Positions 51,035 to 61,494 of a DNA stretch of 64,000 bases are shown one piece after another. Under the pieces are notes generated by a model. It was not told the origin of the DNA, did not search any database, and saw nothing but the letters and a program-made list of their open reading frames with translations. Within the stretch, counting starts at the first letter, position 1. Every line of letters begins with the position of its first letter. The stretch lies in the NCBI GenBank assembly GCA_024233625.1, contig JACKPJ010000002.1, forward strand, positions 178,618 through 242,617. The letters are read 5' to 3'. Source of the DNA: Deltaproteobacteria bacterium. GTDB lineage: Bacteria > UBA10199 > DSSB01. Both the position numbers and the translations under genes were made by a program.

Positions 51035-54000
51035 TTAACGAATTCTTAAACCACGCCAGATAGCTCTTGAATGACGTGCTTCGTACACAGCTGAAGTAGG
51101 AGGGTGAATGCGTAAAGGGTTTGCCCAGAAACCTTCGTCTCTGAGATGAAAATTTGATTTTTGCCACGTCATGTCACGTGCTTCCATCGCCCAAAAGCCT
51201 GAAGCAGAGACTGGATAAGGATATTCGACTTCACCTTGACCGCCATTTTCTTGATAGACATGATTTGCTCCCAACCAAGCCAGGTTAATCACTGCACCTG
51301 CATAACCAAAGGCATGGATTTCTTGAACACTTTTATTTTTTGCATCGATAAATAGTATCCTCGCAAGAGTTGGGTTTTTATTGATGCCATCTTTGATAGC
51401 AAGAGGAAGAAAGGAACTTGCAGCTAAGCCTAAAATGTTGGAAGCAGAATAGTCGCGGTGCACGGCGTAGCGACTTCCTGAAATTAAGCTCGAAATACCA
51501 TTGGAGGCTTCCGTGTGATAGGGGAGAGCCAAGCCTGTTAGCATGAGCTGAGCCCTCCGTGTTTTCATACTATTACCTACTAAAGAATAGAGCAATCGAG
51601 AGTTTTCGATAGTTGCACGAGCCGAGAGAAAAGCCGGAAAATACATTGCGGTTCTGAATAAAATATCCATATTTTCGGCGTGTCTTTGCTCTCCAATGCG
51701 ATAAATCGGAAGCACTTGTGCCTTGGCCGCCTCACTACTATGATTGAGTGCTGGGATGATGGAGTCCAGTCCCACACCTGCTAAAACTAAGCCAAATGCT
51801 ATACTCATCGTGACTTCTTCGGTGGCAGCGCCGAGTGAAATCATCTGTTTTAAATTGGCGCGTTTGTAGATAGCTGCACTTGCGAGTAAAGCGACAGCAC
51901 TGATTGTAACCCAACTGGCCTTTCGTGCTCCGCTATGACGCATACCGTGCTCGGTGAGAACTTTAAAGGCTTCTCGCCAATTGTCATCGGTGAGGTCGCT
52001 GGCGTGAAGATACTCAGGCACTTTGTCATCGACCAGGATGCGCTTCACTAAGGGGTGAAGTAAAGGATTATGCCGAGCAACTCGGGCAGCTTCACTGTCA
52101 GGGTATTCGCGTAAAAGTTTGATCAGCGCCTGTAAACCGTTGCCTCTTAAAACATCGACGCTTTTCATTTTAAACATGCAATATTCGGCAATGCCTAAAT
52201 AAATCCTGGCTGCTTTTTCGTAGCTGGAGTTTTCTGCAATGTGCGCCGTTTCTTCTAAAATCTGATAAACTTTCTCCATGTCATATTTTTCTTCTCTGAG
52301 TAAGACTTCGGCGCTTAAAAGGCTGACTTTCCATTCTGGAGTTGTGACGGCTTCCAGCTTTTCTCTCATGATATCCACGCTAATCTGACCAGAAAATAAT
52401 TCGCCAATTTCTCCCGGAAATTGAGATTTTTCGATGTTCTCCCTCAGATTAGCAAGCTTTTCCAAAGTGTTATGAGAGTGAGCTGTGAGTATCATTTCGA
52501 GACGGTCAAGGTTGAGTTGCATGAATGGCTGTTCATTTTCGAGATAAGGATTTAAAACGTGAGCAGTTAGCATGTCTCGGGTTTCCAAAATTTTGCTCCA
52601 CGGTTTTTGCTTTAAAAACTCGGGATGTTCTCTTCTATCAGGGACAGAAACCCAATCTTGCAGGCTTTCAATTGTTTGTCGGTAGAGATGACGAACACCC
52701 TCGGTGCTACACAAGTCATCTTGTAGGCATTGACCGAGAAGCGCAATGGCCTCTTGATCCCAATCATCTTTTGCATAGTTGTTCGCCTGAATATCTGGAA
52801 AAGAATCTTGTTTGCCGCGTTCTGTGAGCAGTTGAGTTAGATTTTTACCTTTCCCTGCTTTATAAGAAATATTGTTAGTACTTAGGACTCTCCAGATGAG
52901 TTGGTCGGTGCGGCGCAAGGGTTCGTCATAGTTTGAACCAATGTGGCCATTTGCTTGATTGGATAATTGATCGCGAAATTCTTTAAGTGCTGCAAAGGGG
53001 CGGTCTTCAAAGATGGACTGGGCTAATTGTAGATTGGCCTGCATGGTGATGATTTCGTCCTCAAGTTCCGGATTGTTTACTTGCTTTGAGAGTAGGTCGA
53101 GAGTTTGATTGACTTCGCTTTGAGTATTTTGTTTCCATGTTTTGAGGCCATCGGGTAACTCAGAAAAATCTAACCAACCTTCAATGAGAGTGGGTTCTTT
53201 AGCAAGACGATAGCGGGTGTTAATATATTCGACTGCACGACTTTCGACTTGGGCAATCGTTGCTTTATAAGCTCGGCGAAATTGTGTGGCTTCCCATATC
53301 TCAGGATTTTCTTGATAGAATTCCTTTTGGGCCTGCCATTCTGTTTCGATTCTGTCCAAGATTTTTTGGCGGAATTCAGGGTCAAACCATTGACTGAAAC
53401 TTTCTACAAACTTTTCATTTTCGTATTGATCAAGCATGCGGCGGCGGTCGTATATTTTTCTGAGATGGAGTTCAACATGATCTAAGATATTTTGGTATCG
53501 GGGATCTTGTTGCTGCTCGGGAGTTAAAGGCTTTTTAAGAGCTTTGAGTTTGGCAATTGCTTTATCACTGCCTTGAGCAAGTCCAGGAGCTAGAAGTGCT
53601 TCGGCGCGTTTGAGGTTAAATCTTAAAAGGTGCAATTCCTCAGGAGTAAAAAGACTGTGATAAGCTCTGAGCAGATCTTTTGCTTTTTCAACTTTTTTGA
53701 GAGGTTTATAGCGCCAGAAGTATGGGCTGCCATCCGGCATTCTTTGTTTGATGGGTAGGTTGAATAGATGAACGGTTTCTTCAACAGCACTTTCAACGAT
53801 TTTTGTTACTAAAGTTTTAGCATCATCGCATTGCTCTTCATTTAAAGAGCTAATGTCAATTTTGTTATCTTCAATTTTTTGTGAAAGTGAAAAAAAACCG
53901 ACGAGTCCTTTTTGACGCGCATTGTTAGAATGGACTGAGTTAAGAAATGATGATGCTTCTGCCAAGAGTGAGTCGTTGCCTAACAGAGAAGTTTTTGTTT

Positions 54001-54115
54001 CCTGTTGAGGGTAAGCGGATGCTTTTTCGTGGTTTTCCTCACCCGAAAAAGCCTCTTTTGCGCTATTAATAATTGATGTAGCGGCCAATTGAATGGCAGT
54101 GAGACCAAAGCTCAA
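51035..54115 (-). CDS. 1026-residue helical protein with C-terminal hydrophobic segments
   Basis: No known domain. The first 700 residues are helical and highly charged; hydrophobic stretches follow at about residues 728-785, then a mixed C-terminus with further weak hydrophobic segments. No Sec signal. The start is TTG at 54115 with GGAGGT five bases before it. The architecture is like that of the 708-residue protein at 26909: a soluble N-terminal part with hydrophobic helices late in the chain. Confidence 0.72.
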   Translation of the reverse strand: MSFGLTAIQLAATSIINSAKEAFSGEENHEKASAYPQQETKTSLLGNDSLLAEASSFLNSVHSNNARQKGLVGFFSLSQKIEDNKIDISSLNEEQCDDAKTLVTKIVESAVEETVHLFNLPIKQRMPDGSPYFWRYKPLKKVEKAKDLLRAYHSLFTPEELHLLRFNLKRAEALLAPGLAQGSDKAIAKLKALKKPLTPEQQQDPRYQNILDHVELHLRKIYDRRRMLDQYENEKFVESFSQWFDPEFRQKILDRIETEWQAQKEFYQENPEIWEATQFRRAYKATIAQVESRAVEYINTRYRLAKEPTLIEGWLDFSELPDGLKTWKQNTQSEVNQTLDLLSKQVNNPELEDEIITMQANLQLAQSIFEDRPFAALKEFRDQLSNQANGHIGSNYDEPLRRTDQLIWRVLSTNNISYKAGKGKNLTQLLTERGKQDSFPDIQANNYAKDDWDQEAIALLGQCLQDDLCSTEGVRHLYRQTIESLQDWVSVPDRREHPEFLKQKPWSKILETRDMLTAHVLNPYLENEQPFMQLNLDRLEMILTAHSHNTLEKLANLRENIEKSQFPGEIGELFSGQISVDIMREKLEAVTTPEWKVSLLSAEVLLREEKYDMEKVYQILEETAHIAENSSYEKAARIYLGIAEYCMFKMKSVDVLRGNGLQALIKLLREYPDSEAARVARHNPLLHPLVKRILVDDKVPEYLHASDLTDDNWREAFKVLTEHGMRHSGARKASWVTISAVALLASAAIYKRANLKQMISLGAATEEVTMSIAFGLVLAGVGLDSIIPALNHSSEAAKAQVLPIYRIGEQRHAENMDILFRTAMYFPAFLSARATIENSRLLYSLVGNSMKTRRAQLMLTGLALPYHTEASNGISSLISGSRYAVHRDYSASNILGLAASSFLPLAIKDGINKNPTLARILFIDAKNKSVQEIHAFGYAGAVINLAWLGANHVYQENGGQGEVEYPYPVSASGFWAMEARDMTWQKSNFHLRDEGFWANPLRIHPPTSAVYEARHSRAIWRGLRIR

Positions 54116-54278
54116 CTTTTACCTCCAAATAAAATAACATATGACTATAAATTTTATCGGGGATTTTTATATAAAGTTTCGATATTTTCAAAACAGTTTT
54201 TAAAAAAAATGCCGATTAGCACTTTATAATAGTGTTAACTGGCATCAAAAGTTCCCAAAAGCGTCAATAAAGTTAGCT

Positions 54279-55658
54279 TTATTCCGGTTTGATATTTTGA
54301 TTAACACGGAAAAAATTATTCGGATCGTATTTCTTTTTAATGCTTGCCAAACGTTGATGATTGATGCCGTAACTTGCTTTAATGCGATCTTCCCCTTCTT
54401 CCATCATAAAATTGACATAAGCGGCGCCCCAGCCATGGGGATGAATAGCTTGCCAATACTCTCTTCCCCACTTTTTTAATGCATCCGCATTGCTCGGATC
54501 TGGGTCAATGCCGGCGATGACCATCGACCATGTTGCATCGCGGCAAGACCAAGCGGTGTCTTGAGGGGCGACATGATGCACTGCGCCATCAATCGGGTAG
54601 AGATGAACTAAAGACATCGGAGTGGGAGATTTTTCTGCATATTTTAGATGAATATCGATAGCTTCATCCGAGAGTTCTTTGATAAAATCTCCTTTCCAGT
54701 ACCACTGTAAGCCTTTGGGAAGTAGTGGATCAAAAAGAGATTGAATCATTGTGAAAGGCATTTCACCGACATGTTGAAAGATGGGCTGGGGAAGTTCATC
54801 AAAGATGGGTTTCATGGCTTTTTCGCCAGCTTCTTGTGGGCCATTATAGCAAGAAATTAAAGCACAGATTTTTTCCCCCCAAATTTCTTCGGGAAAGGGA
54901 GCTGTAGCTGGAACTCTTTTTAGCCCTAGGAAAGTACAAAGTTCTACAGGAGCCTTTTTTTGAAAATCGCGATACCATTGCATCACTTGTTTGCCATGAT
55001 TAATGTCCCAAAAAACAAGTCCCCCATAAATCATTTTGACCGGATGAGCTTGAAAAACAAAGTTTGTGACGACGCCAAAGTTCCCACCTCCTCCGCGAAC
55101 GGCCCAAAAAAGGTCTTCGTTTTGGTTTTCATTGGCTGTAACAAAGCTGCCATCAGCTAATACCATGTCGACTTCCAGGAGATTATCAATGGTTAAGCCA
55201 TGTTGACGGCTGAGATAACCATGACCGCCTCCTAAGGTTAAACCGGCAACGCCAGTGGTCGAGACAATTCCCGCAGGAACTGCAAGGCCGAAAGCGTGAC
55301 AAGCATGGTCCATATCTCCTTGAGTGCAACCCGGTTCAACTGAAACAGTTTTTGTTTTTGGATTAACTCGAAGCCCTTTCATTAAGGAAAGATCAATCAC
55401 GAGGCCGTCATCGCAAGTGCCGAGGCCAGGTCCGTTATGTCCACCGCCTCGAATTGCTGTGAGAAGTTTATTTTCCCTTCCAAAATTTATAGCACTCATG
55501 ACGTCTGCTACATCGAGACAACGGGCAATCATGAGTGGTTTTTTGTCAATCATCCCATTGTAAACTTTTCGAGCTTCTTCGAATTCTGGATCACTGGGTT
55601 GGATGAGCTGACCTCTTAAATTGTTTTTAAAGTTTTCTATGCTTTCTTGACTAAGCAT
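54279..55658 (-). CDS. FAD-linked oxidase (berberine bridge enzyme-like)
   Basis: A 459-residue flavoprotein of the PCMH/VAO fold. RGGGHNGPGLG contains the His that usually binds FAD covalently; GVAGLTLGGGHGYLSRQHGLTIDN is the second FAD segment, with no Cys at the place used for a second covalent link. The C-terminal BBE motif is YDPNNFFRVNQNI. The ATG at 55658 has GGAGG five bases upstream and is preferred to that at 55673. No Sec or Tat signal is seen, so it is cytoplasmic. The substrate, perhaps a sugar or alcohol, is unknown. Confidence 0.87.
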   Translation of the reverse strand: MLSQESIENFKNNLRGQLIQPSDPEFEEARKVYNGMIDKKPLMIARCLDVADVMSAINFGRENKLLTAIRGGGHNGPGLGTCDDGLVIDLSLMKGLRVNPKTKTVSVEPGCTQGDMDHACHAFGLAVPAGIVSTTGVAGLTLGGGHGYLSRQHGLTIDNLLEVDMVLADGSFVTANENQNEDLFWAVRGGGGNFGVVTNFVFQAHPVKMIYGGLVFWDINHGKQVMQWYRDFQKKAPVELCTFLGLKRVPATAPFPEEIWGEKICALISCYNGPQEAGEKAMKPIFDELPQPIFQHVGEMPFTMIQSLFDPLLPKGLQWYWKGDFIKELSDEAIDIHLKYAEKSPTPMSLVHLYPIDGAVHHVAPQDTAWSCRDATWSMVIAGIDPDPSNADALKKWGREYWQAIHPHGWGAAYVNFMMEEGEDRIKASYGINHQRLASIKKKYDPNNFFRVNQNIKPE

Positions 55659-55871
55659 TTCCACCTCCCTCATACTTAATTTTAGTTGAAACTATTTGTT
55701 TTTATTAGAAAAAAAATAGCAGCCTAAATTTTAACAATTATTGATTGCTCTGACAATTTTTTTTCATTTCAAATTGGGTATTTCTTTGTTGAAAATTTTT
55801 TTTCCTTATGTTTGAAATCTGAAAAAATTATTATCTTATTACTATTCAATTTAATCGGGAAGGGAATAGTC

Positions 55872-56579
55872 ATGCCTTTTAAAAGAAGTCAGGTACATTT
55901 ATATCTATCAACTATTTTTTTATTATTAACAGTTGCTTTCAGCATTAGCTCTTGCGCCGATGGTCCTCAAGGATCTCATCTGCAAAAACTTTGTGAAGAC
56001 CTTGAAGGTGCTACTGGAGATGTTTTTTTTGATTGTCCCGTTTGTGGAGATGGAATCGTTGAAGGTGGAGAAGAGTGTGATGATCAAAATAATAACCCTT
56101 TAGATGGATGTTATCGCTGCAAAAAAATCAAAGAGCGCTGTGGAAATGGCCTTGTTGAGATTATCTTTAGCGAAGACATGGAGCATGAATACAAAGAAGG
56201 CTGTGATGATGGAAATCATATCAATGGCGATGGTTGTGCGAGTTATTGTCAGCTTGAAATAGAGGGTTGTGGTAATGGTGTTATCGAAGATGATCTCGGG
56301 GAAGAGTGTGATGATTCTAATACAAAAAATAATGATGGCTGTAGTTCAGACTGCAAAATTGAATCAAATTGTGGAAATGGAATCACTGAAAAAAATCTTG
56401 GAGAAGAGTGTGATGATGCAAATGATAATGAATATGATTCATGCACGAGTCAATGTACTTTAGTCTGTGGAAATGGACTGCTTGATCTTTCTAATCAAGA
56501 AGAGTGCGATGATGGAAATCATAAGAATGGCGATGGTTGTAGTAGTCAATGTAAAAATGAAGGGCCATTTCCTCAATAA
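55872..56579 (+). CDS. Lipoprotein with five DUF4215-type Cys-rich repeats
   Basis: A 235-residue protein with the lipobox SISSC. Five repeats of the scheme C-G-x-G-x-x-E ... E-E-C-D-D-x-N-x-x-x-x-D-G-C-x-x-x-C follow, as in the Myxococcus Cys-rich (DUF4215) family, which is usually a surface or extracellular spacer. I chose the ATG at 55872, with GGGAAGGG upstream, over one 20 codons earlier (55812). It pairs with a second DUF4215 lipoprotein at 60098. Confidence 0.88.
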   Translation: MPFKRSQVHLYLSTIFLLLTVAFSISSCADGPQGSHLQKLCEDLEGATGDVFFDCPVCGDGIVEGGEECDDQNNNPLDGCYRCKKIKERCGNGLVEIIFSEDMEHEYKEGCDDGNHINGDGCASYCQLEIEGCGNGVIEDDLGEECDDSNTKNNDGCSSDCKIESNCGNGITEKNLGEECDDANDNEYDSCTSQCTLVCGNGLLDLSNQEECDDGNHKNGDGCSSQCKNEGPFPQ

Positions 56580-56709
56580 AAGATCTCAATAAAAAATGAC
56601 GCGCTCAGACTTGAAAAATACGTCTAGTCTAGGATAGCCTTTTTGCCATACTTCAAGAGAAGTTTTTGCATTTCATAGTATCGATTTTTAAATCTACGGT
56701 AAGGAGTTT

Positions 56710-58125
56710 ATGATGAGTGAATTTAATGCTGTTCAAAATAGATTGAATTTATTTCCCTTCTTAATATCCTACGAGGATTTACCATCCAAAGGGTTTTTAC
56801 CTAGTAAGCCAATTCCAAACTCGCAAGCACCAAACCTGGATGTCTATGTTCCTCATCATGTAAAATTTTCTACAGTTACTAGTGAAGATAAAAAAAATGA
56901 AGAAAGTGCTCATCATAAGTACGCTGTTAATTATCATACTCAGTGTCAGGAGATTATTGCCAAAGCTCAAAAGCCGATTCATTTAGTGGAAGATATCGTT
57001 GTTCCAATTTATGAAAAACTCCCTAATGGAGATATCGTGAAAACTGAGCGGACGATGGTTTTAAAGGATCAGCATGCTGTTGTATTTTTCCCATCAAAAA
57101 TTAAAGACTGGTTATATTCAAATCATGGTTTTTTTGCGAATACCCATTTTTTAGAAAGTATGAATCAATCTTTTAGTCAAAATGAAGGTTTATTAGTTCT
57201 TTCTGCAGATCAACCAGGTCATGGCGATAAAAATGGTTATTTCAGTCAGGTTCCGGAAAGCATTTATGGTAAAGATAATTTGGAAGGTTATCCAGCTCAC
57301 TTGCCCGAACAACGGGCTGCGGTGGTGATGGCATGGATTGAAAAATTTAAAGAACTTGCATTGACAGATCCTCGTTTTGAAAAACATGCTGAACAACTCG
57401 AGAAGCTATTTGATAATCAGTCGTATCCCTATGCTTTTGGTCACTCCATGGGCGGAGGGGATGTCATTGCATTGAAGAAAGAAAACAGAGGCGAAATTGA
57501 GACTATTTTTCCGGCACATGCTTGGTATAGTAGTGATTTGTGGTTAAGCAAAACAGCTAAAAATCAACCTCCGCTCGCGCGTGGTGTTTTAAAAGGCTAT
57601 GCCAAAGAGGGTTTTGCGCGTGCTGATGTTAATTTTACTTCAACTCGAGAAGCAAGAAGATATTTTTCTGAACATCCAGAATTAATTGTGGGCTTTGCTT
57701 CACAAATGCAAAATGACAATGGTGGTGTTGATGAAAACTTTCTAAAGATTGCTATGTTGGAAGCTGCTTCTGATTTTAGTGCTGTTGAAAAAGTATTAGA
57801 CGACCCCGACTTTATTCGAGAGCTTCAAGAAGAAAATAGTGCGACTGCTTTCGGGCAGTTTGATACGCGCATTCCTGCAAAATGGGGCAAAAGATTGGCC
57901 GAAAAGGGCATTACAACTTATGCTTTTCCTTTCAATCATGTGGATATTGGTGTGCCTAAATTTGCCGAGCAAATGGCTGAGCTTGCAGCGATGCATTTTC
58001 GTCAGGGGATGTACTATTTTAATGCGTGTGATTTAGCAGAACCTACTGAAAATTCGGCTCGTTTGTATAAACCTGCTAATAATCCTTCTGCAAGTGATAA
58101 CGCTCAATATGAAAAAACTCCATAA
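56710..58125 (+). CDS. Alpha/beta hydrolase
   Basis: A 471-residue cytoplasmic protein. The nucleophile elbow is FGHSMGGG (Ser about 246), an oxyanion-region DQPGHGDKNG lies before it, and a C-terminal FNHVDIGVPKF supplies the likely His. Substrate unknown; lipase or esterase activity is possible. AAGGAG is close to two tandem ATGs (56710, 56713), the second better spaced. It stands alone. Confidence 0.8.
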   Translation: MMSEFNAVQNRLNLFPFLISYEDLPSKGFLPSKPIPNSQAPNLDVYVPHHVKFSTVTSEDKKNEESAHHKYAVNYHTQCQEIIAKAQKPIHLVEDIVVPIYEKLPNGDIVKTERTMVLKDQHAVVFFPSKIKDWLYSNHGFFANTHFLESMNQSFSQNEGLLVLSADQPGHGDKNGYFSQVPESIYGKDNLEGYPAHLPEQRAAVVMAWIEKFKELALTDPRFEKHAEQLEKLFDNQSYPYAFGHSMGGGDVIALKKENRGEIETIFPAHAWYSSDLWLSKTAKNQPPLARGVLKGYAKEGFARADVNFTSTREARRYFSEHPELIVGFASQMQNDNGGVDENFLKIAMLEAASDFSAVEKVLDDPDFIRELQEENSATAFGQFDTRIPAKWGKRLAEKGITTYAFPFNHVDIGVPKFAEQMAELAAMHFRQGMYYFNACDLAEPTENSARLYKPANNPSASDNAQYEKTP

Positions 58126-58280
58126 ATGAATTAACAAAAGTCTTACTCATTTATATATAACATGATTTGGTTTAATATGTTTGAATGGTGATTTAAAAAA
58201 GCTAGCTTTATTTAGATAATTAGATACTTTTTTATTTCATATTTGACAAATCCATCATTTCACATAAAGCTTTTGGGCTT

Positions 58281-58892
58281 ATGAGCTTAAAAGACCGTTT
58301 TTACATCTTATTTTTGTTGGGATTTTTACTTGCTCCAATTGGTGACTATTATCATGTGGTCTCGGGGACTTTGGCATATCCTCCCAATCCTTTTCCTATC
58401 ATGTTTTTAAAGAGTCCCTTGTGGTTTCCTTTGCTTATTGGCTTAAGCATGGGAGTTTTGGCTTGTTTATATCCTATTTTAGATAAAAGTTTACGAGTTC
58501 AAATTCGCATCAATAAGTTTCCTAGGGCATTATTGGGAGTCAGTTTGGCTATTGCTCTTTATATTGCGAGTAGTTATTTGCCATGGAAAAATGCTGGTTA
58601 TAATGACTTCGTACTGGCACTTTCAGCCATTATTTTGTGGTGGGTATTTGATCGGTCGAAAACAGGTTTGATCTTAGGAGGCTTGATGGCCTTTCTTGGA
58701 ACTGCAACAGAATGGATACTTGTCAAATGGTCCGTTTTTTATTATTTACCCACGGCCGATCATTTAGATGGAGTCGCTTCTTGGTTGCCTTGGCTTTATT
58801 TTGGAGCCACGACAACTGTTGGAGGTTTGAGTCGGTCCTTGGGTGCATTAGAGTATTCTGTTTTAAAAATATTCGATGAGGCCGACATTTAA
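58281..58892 (+). CDS. Bacterial Insig (insulin-induced protein) homologue
   Basis: A 203-residue membrane protein with about six helices. LWWVFDRSKTGLILGGLMAF (residues 119-138) follows the core helix of animal Insig (LWWTFDRSRSG...), and SWLPWLYFGATTTVGGLSR (167-185) follows the animal SWLPCIFF...TVGNIGRQL. Insig binds sterols and holds SCAP and HMG-CoA reductase in the ER; bacterial homologues, such as that of Mycobacterium, bind diacylglycerol. Here the ligand is unknown. A tRNA-Ser gene lies 30 bases downstream. Confidence 0.82.
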   Translation: MSLKDRFYILFLLGFLLAPIGDYYHVVSGTLAYPPNPFPIMFLKSPLWFPLLIGLSMGVLACLYPILDKSLRVQIRINKFPRALLGVSLAIALYIASSYLPWKNAGYNDFVLALSAIILWWVFDRSKTGLILGGLMAFLGTATEWILVKWSVFYYLPTADHLDGVASWLPWLYFGATTTVGGLSRSLGALEYSVLKIFDEADI

Positions 58893-58922
58893 AGAATTTT
58901 AGATCAACTAATCAATAAATCA

Positions 58923-59009
<87 letters not shown>

Positions 59010-59073
59010 TTATTTTATAATGTTGCCCTCAATGGGACAAACGGTAACTTTCATTAATCTAGATGAGAACTCA

Positions 59074-59865
59074 ATGAAAATAAAATATTTTATAATGTTA
59101 ATGCCGGTAATATTTTTAATGGGTTGTTCCAAGTCTGGAAATATAAGCGATAAATCACAAACAAAAGTTCTTGCAGAAGAATATCAACAGTTTGTTAATC
59201 ATTTTAAAACTACACTTAGATCTGGAGATAAAGGGCAATTGGCAGAACTGTTCAGATTTCCTTTTAATAGGGCATATCCTGTTCCCGAAATTAAAGATAG
59301 CGAAGATTTTATTCAAAGGTATGATCACATTTTTGATGATGATCTTATTCAAGAGATATTGAATTCTTCTACAGAGAAGGATTGGCAAACTTTTGGTTGG
59401 CGAGGCATTACGTTTAAGCGAGGGTTGGTATGGATGGGCGACGATGGCTCAATAATAGCTGTCAATCATGCGACAAAAAAAGAAGAGCTTTATAAACAAA
59501 AAATCTTAAATCAAATTAAAAATTCCTTACATAGTTCATTGCAAAATTTTAAATCCCCCGATGCCTATCTTGAAACTAAAAAACTTAGAATAAGAGTTGA
59601 TTCAATGTCCGATGATACCTATAGGTATGCAGTTTGGCCTATCTCAAAAGAAATGTCAAAAAAACCCGATTTGGTAATTAAAAACGGAACAAAAACTTTT
59701 GATGGAACTGGTGGAAACTATCACTATACTTTTTTAAATGATAAATACAAATATGAGATATATTTTTATCGCATTGGTGGCGAGGAAACTCCGCCGGCTC
59801 ATTTAACAATCTATAAAGAAAACAAAACTGTTTTGAAACAGGACATCATAAAGTTTGAAAATTAA
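59074..59865 (+). CDS. Hypothetical lipoprotein, 263 residues
   Basis: The signal peptide ends in the lipobox FLMGC. The remainder shows no known domain; a FRFPFNR-like segment and IKN-x-x-x-SLxxF pattern recall NTF2-like or DUF-type periplasmic proteins, but I cannot assign it. A reading frame open from 58966 would run through the tRNA; the ATG at 59074 is the correct start. Monocistronic. Confidence 0.72.
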   Translation: MKIKYFIMLMPVIFLMGCSKSGNISDKSQTKVLAEEYQQFVNHFKTTLRSGDKGQLAELFRFPFNRAYPVPEIKDSEDFIQRYDHIFDDDLIQEILNSSTEKDWQTFGWRGITFKRGLVWMGDDGSIIAVNHATKKEELYKQKILNQIKNSLHSSLQNFKSPDAYLETKKLRIRVDSMSDDTYRYAVWPISKEMSKKPDLVIKNGTKTFDGTGGNYHYTFLNDKYKYEIYFYRIGGEETPPAHLTIYKENKTVLKQDIIKFEN

Positions 59866-60097
59866 GGTCTCTAGTTTTTTTTAAAATTTACTAGTAAGAG
59901 CAACAGTCGTCTTTTTAAGAAAGGTTTTAAAAATTTTGATTGTACAATTTTTGAACTTCGTCCAAAAAAAAACGGTTTTTTTTATAGAGAATTTTAAGTT
60001 ACAGAATAAAATCCGTTGGAATTTTCTTGTAGTTAATATAGATTCTCACAAACAAGTGTCAACCTACTTAAAGCTTGTTCTATAAAAGGAGTTTAAT

Positions 60098-61345
60098 ATG
60101 AAATATAAAAAGTGGCTAATAATGCCTTTAACTATCAGTCTATTAGGATTGATGTCGAGTTGTGGTGATGATGAGTCAGCATCATTATGCGGCAATGGGA
60201 TTGTCGAGACCGGTGAACAGTGCGATGACGCAAATAATATAAATGATGATAGCTGCACCAATGCATGTACATTACCTGTTCAAGATACCTGTGGAGATGG
60301 TGTCGTCGATGAAGGTGAAGCGTGTGATGATGCAAATGACGTGAATGGTGATGGTTGTGAAAACGACTGTACATTGACTATAGCCACTACTTGTGGAGAC
60401 GGTGTAGTTGACCCTGGAGAACAATGTGACGATGGCAATACCGAAAATGGAGATGAATGTCTAAATACTTGTCAAGTTGCTGACTGCGGAGATGGTATTT
60501 TGCAAGTGGGTGTTGAAGAATGTGACGATGGTAACAAAGATAACAACGACACTTGCTTAACTGATTGTACTCTGAATGTACCGGATACTTGTGGAAATGG
60601 ATCTCTTGACGGTGATGAAGAGTGCGATGATGGAAATGATATCAATCAAGATGCATGTACCAATGCGTGTACCAATGCAGTTTGTGGTGATGGAATTGTC
60701 CAAGAAGGCGTCGAAGAGTGTGATGATGCAAATGCTCAAAATGGAGATGGTTGTGAGACCAGTTGCATTAAGACTCCAATAGCCATTACTCTAGAAAACC
60801 AAAATGTTGCTATGCCATTAGTTGATGATGCTTATGATGGAAGTCTCGAAAGTATGAGCTGTGTTGAGTTTAGTGTTGCTGATGACCCCAATAACTTCAA
60901 TACCTTTGTTGAGGCAAGTCTAGAAGTGGGAATTGACCATCATCAATTGGGAAATTTAGTCATTAAGCTTGAAGCTCCCTCAGGAGATATTTTAACTTTA
61001 TTGAGCCGAGCTGGATTTGACGAGTCTCAAGATGATGGATCTGAGAATGGTGCAGGTGATACGAGCGGAATAGATTCCATGTCGCCAATTATTTTTATTG
61101 ATAGTGCTATCAACGGTGCTGAGTCAATGGGGTCACTGCTTGGAGCTGGCCAAACGGTTTGTTCGGACGATGGTATTTGTGCTTATCATCCTCAATCTGA
61201 TTGGGAGCCCGCTGAGTTTAATAGCTTAATAGGTAGTGCCGTTAACGGTACCTGGAAAGTTTGTGTCGGAGATGCACAGAATGGTGTACCAGGCAATTTT
61301 AGTACTGTAAGACTTTTTATTACTAAAAAGCTCGACTTTAATTAA
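60098..61345 (+). CDS. DUF4215 lipoprotein with C-terminal P-domain
   Basis: A 415-residue lipoprotein (lipobox MSSC). Six Cys-rich DUF4215-type repeats (about residues 30-225) are followed by a proprotein-convertase P-domain (about 228-412), with the typical HHQLGNLVIKLEAPSG and NGTWKVCVGDAQNG strands. P-domains stabilise or recruit secreted proteases. No protease lies in the same reading frame. AAGGAG precedes the ATG. The repeat part is like that of the lipoprotein at 55872. Confidence 0.9.
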   Translation: MKYKKWLIMPLTISLLGLMSSCGDDESASLCGNGIVETGEQCDDANNINDDSCTNACTLPVQDTCGDGVVDEGEACDDANDVNGDGCENDCTLTIATTCGDGVVDPGEQCDDGNTENGDECLNTCQVADCGDGILQVGVEECDDGNKDNNDTCLTDCTLNVPDTCGNGSLDGDEECDDGNDINQDACTNACTNAVCGDGIVQEGVEECDDANAQNGDGCETSCIKTPIAITLENQNVAMPLVDDAYDGSLESMSCVEFSVADDPNNFNTFVEASLEVGIDHHQLGNLVIKLEAPSGDILTLLSRAGFDESQDDGSENGAGDTSGIDSMSPIIFIDSAINGAESMGSLLGAGQTVCSDDGICAYHPQSDWEPAEFNSLIGSAVNGTWKVCVGDAQNGVPGNFSTVRLFITKKLDFN

Positions 61346-61377
61346 TTTAGAAAGCTTTAGATTAATATATAATCTCG

Positions 61378-61407
61378 AAAGGTGCCTATAGTGGGCACCT
61401 TTTTTTA
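61378..61407 (+). terminator. Intrinsic terminator of the P-domain lipoprotein gene
   Basis: A perfect 9-bp stem (AAAGGTGCC at 61378-61386 with 61394-61402) around a 7-base loop and a T run to 61407. Confidence 0.92.
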
Positions 61408-61494
61408 TACTATTTTAGAGAGTGTTAAAAAATAGACTTTTCTATGCCCAAAAATGCTTGTGTAAAACGGTTTGAGTAATAGAGTGGTTTAAAA

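Noticed and set aside
60098..60740. CRISPR-like or tandem DNA repeat
   Set aside because: The regular pattern reflects Cys-rich protein repeats with diverged codons, not identical DNA units with spacers.
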